A stretch of DNA of 14,087 nt from assembly GCA_023398495.1 (NCBI GenBank), contig JAEWSG010000021.1, forward strand, positions 1 through 14,087, given 5' to 3'. Shown here one piece after another: positions 13,501 through 14,087 of this stretch. Source of the DNA: Bacillota bacterium. Lineage in GTDB: Bacteria; Bacillota; Clostridia; Acetivibrionales; Acetivibrionaceae. The position numbers were made by a program, and so were the translations under genes. A model generated the notes under the pieces. That model made no database searches, was not told where the DNA came from, and worked only from the letters and a program-made list of their open reading frames with translations. How positions within the stretch are numbered: the first letter of the stretch is position 1; the number at the start of each line of letters is the position of its first letter.

Positions 13501-14087
13501 TGTTATTGCAAGGATGTTAAATCTGGAATTATCAACTATAGTATCTTCATATTCATTAAAATATATATTTTGTAATGCGTTACCACTTAATATTACTTTA
13601 TGTGTTCCATTTGCTTTGAAGTTTCCCCTATACCCATACCTATCTTGTGTAAAATCACCTTTTACTTCTAATATTCCAGCTGTTAGATAATCTCCGTGAT
13701 AATTACGAGCTTTTATTAAAAAATCCCCATAAACTTTTATATAATCATCCTTATTTATCATCTTTAGATACGCATAGCAATCAGTGTTGGGTCTATCGAT
13801 TTTGTAGTTTCCTTCTACCTCCAACCTTCCACCATTTATATTCATTGTTCCGCCAGTTTGAGATAGGTTTCCTTTTATTGTAAGCTTATAACCATTTAAA
13901 TCAATACTATTTCCTGCTAACGTCAAATCCCCATTTATTACTTCATCAGCTGTTAGCTTCAAGTTTATATATTCAAATCTTAGCGATGTTACTCTACAAT
14001 CATTTGTTATCAACTTATTCACTGTAACTGGACTTATAAATTTTACTTCTTTTCCCTCTTTATTTATTATTTCGAGAATATTAAACC
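4570..14087 (-). CDS. Giant Rhs/YD-repeat toxin with E3-like C-terminal rRNase (partial)
   Basis: This is a polymorphic Rhs toxin: a large YD-repeat shell that encloses a C-terminal toxin. The frame stays open to the right edge, so the gene is 5'-truncated by the window. The GTG at 14022 has no ribosome binding site, and 21 more in-frame codons precede it (FNILEIINKEGKEVKFISPV...). Numbering from that GTG (3150 residues): beta-strand repeats at 25-185; six Kelch repeats at 226-505; an Rhs entry domain from about 535 (IDLEVTRTYNSSD) to 700, interrupted by an SH3-like domain at 595-667; YD repeats about 719-2620; Rhs core to DPTGH (Asp2776), the usual processing site; variable region 2781-3150 ending in a colicin E3-like domain. 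No frameshift is seen. The 3' end is followed by the likely immunity gene. The missing N-terminus prevents a call on secretion route. Confidence 0.95.
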   Translation of the reverse strand, partial: FNILEIINKEGKEVKFISPVTVNKLITNDCRVTSLRFEYINLKLTADEVINGDLTLAGNSIDLNGYKLTIKGNLSQTGGTMNINGGRLEVEGNYKIDRPNTDCYAYLKMINKDDYIKVYGDFLIKARNYHGDYLTAGILEVKGDFTQDRYGYRGNFKANGTHKVILSGNALQNIYFNEYEDTIVDNSRFNILAITKPLEHGYKFTGVHWNELQEVFASPNPESGTSINKSVLEPARKELGLAEVSSKIYAFGGCTGDNTYLNTVSEYNYLNDQWSHYDPNGSEPNPNKFMLSGKSDMAIAATDSEIYLFGGFDGTNCLNTVEVYNPVVGEFVKRDTASKPLDMPTARRGAKAVLIDGNIYVIGGYNGTGYLDTVEVYNIASNTWTTKEKNSSTDYWMSAKTSAGISTYGGKIYVFGGYNGTDYLSTIEEYNPQTNTWTQLANTLTTARMDLGALTMSGKIYVFGGFDGKALSIVEEFNPENQEIEQMQALGVRRSAFGSVVAYNRLFIVGGASDEGKVLNNVEEYFTQAIPGLKFLGALNGLKGNAQLYDINGVNKVNGNYVTQNQDFKIESPAIDLEVTRTYNSSDAESNDTRVIGNGWIFNFETKIKVMDVMTYKVTASSLNLRKEPSNFSSLVYLDPMQWTVIGSLANGSIVTWDGTVLTNGSEKWYRVKTQDNLIGWVYYSFIKEIQGVEVTYGSGSKVIFHSDGNGGFISPAGVYDEFRVSGNTCYLTSKDKITYEYDYSNGKLKYITDRYGNKIKFYYEGDKLKKIYDCDPNNENIEIGRTFTLNYNSSGKLDNIADKADRKVSYTYNAEGKLETVTDLNGNKTKYYYYSANETIAGQNNKLKTIAKVNGSMEIKVLTNIYDGLGRLYKQFDNSGRPTYYLYTDVIADEDSPNSVDKNELSRRVIDKKGNTTEEIYNINFTDRPIKEVDNEGKETQYKYSITYTDNEVSNSYDTTNLTYSDISSSKKDNKHEAYRKMKNTNLPSKTEIIQVEGVNNGVAYGNSMTVEKDAKGNIISIKNPDGSTKTYVYYENGDLEYEIDENNQQTYYYYEEYDKTNKRSRLKFVIEPLDKNVVFNRDNRDSLLGASFDPANAAVTEYEYKSNSSTSKILGCLVEKITNPAKHTNSFEYRDDGVLLSSTDGEENKTTYDYDNCFRVSLGITPLGFQTEYEYNDANQVTKIVKKDKDGSNPSISRTTYDYDGRVKKEINDLMYNSSTDTGSDYTGIASNISDYDVYGRLTVKETNIVNQDGTLSTYTTNYYYDAEGNLEREVKPNGAVYIYNYDSLNRITAIYYKKDSKLNTNAVLLEEYIYEKGIKISNGNYGSTKTVKKYLNSTEVAETEYLYDNTGRLVKVTYPEDAEGVRTYTQTTYYKNGKIKSVTDARGNSTLYTYGKFDSSSESVYDEVFVPVKNENGETKYSYSKSVYDKSGRKTFDIVCPDLVKVIERDGEYFITGEIPNEYSIVNYAYYNNDKVKSTANYNTDSDINKSSESNLVEYKYDADGNLIEEKNTFDSGKQSINVSVDYNMYGKPEKEVSLIKNADLDKDIYVNGQENIVEYTDLFAQNSDGTYAFGPYTNYQGYSAIVTSYGNFDKAGNPGTITRPNTQTVYYKYDSLGRVGKQTVLDTEINDPDGSGWTTAIETVTTYNWEGKITDINVYASNENGTKLLKSEKNIYNNRGLLEKNIKKGVTIKNFDRATNVETKTSQDLYTAYEYDTAGRIVAEVTPNNYIGYIDGEGLLSGDTVNKVEFTYDKLGRLLTKAYCGQIKDYNETIDDFNLISKKIVVEAYKYDQNGNVLKKIDGEAYKDSYDNAVAEHKSVAVKDLIKSAYGIEYTYNLANQVETIKNPEFSGANAMNYNQKYTYDGMGRIINEITAHGVNKSISIKNSTTPMKVSNLYYSNTRYIYNDVNRKMDIMVTDNIDDPTADEYTLKTERYDYAGNLKIAIDANGNQTTYQYNTLGAQRSVTYSGDYSIAENTISYKYNTLGNVRHQEDSLGIEKEYEYDLFGRVLSGKIYGNNGTNNNETERKYLYDLYGNVKYEIDENNAVTKHEYDQLGRLTRSAVANVTVVDPDTGFDSETRSSTHETLKYYDKDGNVVTEVAKVTETDNLDNTTNLSYSVNSYEYDGMGRLVRKIDPVGNGIEKIIYNNNSAQIKSFDGEDNIKTFEYNKEGKVSSTKDIHELGVEHETKQYYDANGNVAYTVDGKSNLTVYWYNELNNLTNVYSYENMGTNANGEVDYKLTNTTTYTYDKNGNMKSQQYNGATAATFHYNARNLIMKKEYPGTTANIVTYEYYADGQLSKKTDRNNIKTQYVYNPQGLVLEEKATLFTVNDSGQEVEESYTKKTFIYDDAGNQLKSSITSSTLTTNEIVERTYDELGRVKTKSVSNIEGKVKYVYDIITNDGLIAETSVDQKNNVTTKVYDKAGRIAFVKNGNIEAENAAEYRYYKNGAAQSVIYANEAREDYTYFDDGLLKTLENKKTDGTLIESYSYTYDANHNMLTKGDNKGTTSYTYDNLNRLKKVDEEYSGKLTEYFYDGFGNRTSVTIEQNGTIKEEIYDYNYDSNLLDGVTVKLNGVVDEVISYGYDGNGNLTSSETKKNGTITNSVTYGYNEFNQLISTGDFSYGYNAEGYRVNKSSNGSLTRYLYEYDKVVLEVNSAGDQVGRNIYGTNLLMRTADGLSLYYMYNGHADVTALIDATTKNVRATYYYDAFGNIDEQKYYTASGTETTTPINNSIMYAGYQYDKETGLYYLNARMYDPKIARFLQEDTYSGNPNDPLSLNLYTYVKNNPLIYYDPTGHAEAMISLYLQSQKPEPKKSNPIARWFSNKKAEWQAGWEALTNPIKREEAYVLIDQYGDLGYFEKRDLAAKIAYLDMLKGVVDTGKNVLDSGIVQFYMLEAGRKLGIGGLDNDTVYQITRNTISNKIVNENKVLDELPKMMVDAVINDFKNVFNPQKAYNYFLNPDAKLGDLVEYRKSVTNTALTVYGGAKLMQSTVAITKAGVLGIKQTAANLANSGWQPLAVGGYGSSVAGMNNINNAIIQMGQAGAQVIAPNISNITSNPAGVDGVKAAGFEKEISKMSPSDRVAKIKTEVPNILENNGFKKDPKLSKLNGRDVYKNPETGEVFSVDTRHGRLEKINPKNGSHLGEYDIDFNQTKPADKSGGHNLKIK
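4573..4863 (-). other. Colicin E3/cloacin-type cytotoxic rRNase domain
   Basis: The last ~95 residues of the Rhs protein resemble the C-terminal nuclease of colicin E3, which cleaves 16S rRNA in the decoding centre (between A1493 and G1494 in E. coli numbering). Seen here: GRDVYKNPETGE, then VDTRHGRLE, NGSHLGEYD and a basic end HNLKIK. E3 has GRKIYEWDSQHGELE and DGQHLGSFD at the same places. The E3 catalytic residues Asp510, His513 and Glu517 correspond to Asp3109, His3112 and Glu3116 (counted from the GTG at 14022). The E3 Arg545 position seems to hold His3145. The alignment was made from memory, by eye. Domain size matches E3 (about 97 residues). Cleavage of rRNA by this protein is inferred. 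Confidence 0.75.
4864..5682 (-). other. Rhs variable pre-toxin region
   Basis: Residues about 2781-3053, between the DPTGH site and the E3-like domain, are not YD-like. They are largely helical: a basic segment with Trp residues (ARWFSNKKAEWQAGWEAL), charged helices, then two small-residue-rich stretches (ALTVYGGAKLMQSTVAITK and GGYGSSVAGMNNINNAI) that could be amphipathic or membrane-active. Its role is unknown. It may help packing inside the Rhs shell or passage of the toxin into the target cell. Confidence 0.45.
5683..6155 (-). other. Conserved Rhs core with DPTGH processing site
   Basis: The region from RYLYEYDKVV through YYYDAFGNI, YAGYQYDKETGLYYLNARMYD, ARFLQEDTYSG, NLYTYVKNNPLIYYDPTGH is the hallmark Rhs-associated core that closes the shell. 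The pattern P-x4-D-P-x-G (Pro2771, Asp2776) is the intramolecular aspartyl protease signature known in Rhs and TccC proteins. Release of the C-terminal region after it is expected from the family. Confidence 0.9.
6150..11868 (-). repeat. YD-repeat array (protein-level repeats)
   Basis: About 1,900 residues are built of degenerate YD units, such as YEYDELGRL-like cores: YDYDGRVKKE, YNSDGNL-type turns and Y..YN..G. Examples are YTYDGMGRIIN, YEYDLFGRVLSG, YEYDQLGRLTRS, YEYDGMGRLVRK and YTYDKNGNMKSQ. Such repeats form the spiral beta-cage of Rhs and Tc toxins. The array is long even for Rhs proteins. Units are diverged at the DNA level, so this is not a tandem DNA repeat. Confidence 0.9.
12022..12240 (-). 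other. SH3-like domain inserted in the Rhs entry domain
   Basis: Residues 595-667 (YKVTASSLNLRKEPS ... GSEKWYRVKT ... GWVYYSFI) match the bacterial SH3 (SH3b) pattern: 'LNLRxxPS' near the start, then 'WYRV', then 'GWVYxxxI' at the end. It lies between the two halves of the N-terminal Rhs domain: ARTYNSSD-like sequence before, and EVTYGSGSKVIFH after. SH3b domains often bind peptidoglycan. Here that suggests cell-wall attachment or recognition, as an inference. Confidence 0.75.
12508..13347 (-). other. Six Kelch repeats forming one beta-propeller
   Basis: Six units between residues 226 and 505 share a hydrophobic strand, a double Gly and a following E-x-Y/F-N: KIYAFGG, EIYLFGG, NIYVIGG, KIYVFGG, KIYVFGG and LFIVGG, with double Gly at 231, 289, 342, 395, 443 and 489. 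Most units end YN..... W or F. Six blades match a complete propeller. Such propellers usually bind proteins or glycans, so a surface-recognition role is plausible. Confidence 0.9.
13465..13950 (-). other. N-terminal beta-helix-like repeat region
   Basis: Residues about 25-186 repeat short strand-turn units: INGDLTLAGNSIDLNGYKL, TIKGNLSQTGG, INGGRLEVEGNYKI, YIKVYGDFLIKA, GILEVKGDFTQD and KVILSGNALQNIYF. The regular G-[ND]-[LF] turns suggest a parallel beta-helix. Similar segments precede Kelch or YD regions in other clostridial surface proteins, as far as I recall. More units may lie beyond the right edge. Confidence 0.55.

Noticed and set aside
14020..14022. GTG as the start of the Rhs gene
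   Set aside because: No ribosome binding site precedes it and the same frame is open for 21 more codons to the window edge, so the gene is cut by the edge.

Overview
The window is AT-rich DNA with clostridial-style ribosome binding sites and codon use, most likely from a Bacillota chromosome (class Clostridia). This rests on composition and protein style only. Nearly everything readable lies on the minus strand, so transcription runs from right to left.

Right part (4239-14087): a giant Rhs/YD-repeat polymorphic toxin whose frame runs off the right edge, so its N-terminus and any secretion signal are missing. From N to C it carries strand-turn repeats of a beta-helix type, six Kelch repeats (one complete propeller), an Rhs entry domain interrupted by a bacterial SH3-like domain, about 5.7 kb of YD repeats, the conserved Rhs core ending at DPTGH, and a variable C-terminal region. 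The last ~95 residues resemble the colicin E3/cloacin 'cytotoxic' 16S rRNase domain and keep the Asp-x-x-His-x-x-x-Glu signature. A 100-residue gene starts 28 bases after the toxin stop; by position it is probably the cognate immunity gene, but it does not look like the classical E3 immunity protein.

Middle (about 3612-4238): a mobile-element scar. The C-terminal end of an IS66-family transposase lies on the plus strand, cut off at its 5' side by the terminal repeats of an IS21-family element. Downstream are two hairpin-forming repeats, a doubtful 39-codon ORF and candidate IS66 ends (CGCTTAC).

Left part (1-3642): the IS21-family element with istA and istB in the usual 4-base overlap. A third gene overlaps istB by 4 bases in the same way. 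After a gap holding a perfect 12-bp inverted repeat that overlays a possible promoter come a fourth gene (HTH-like) and a fifth that runs off the left edge. No matching left terminus is visible, so the element probably extends beyond the window and may carry these three unknown genes as passengers or regulators. That extended IS21 layout, and the E3-type toxin tip paired with an unfamiliar immunity gene, are the parts most worth following up.
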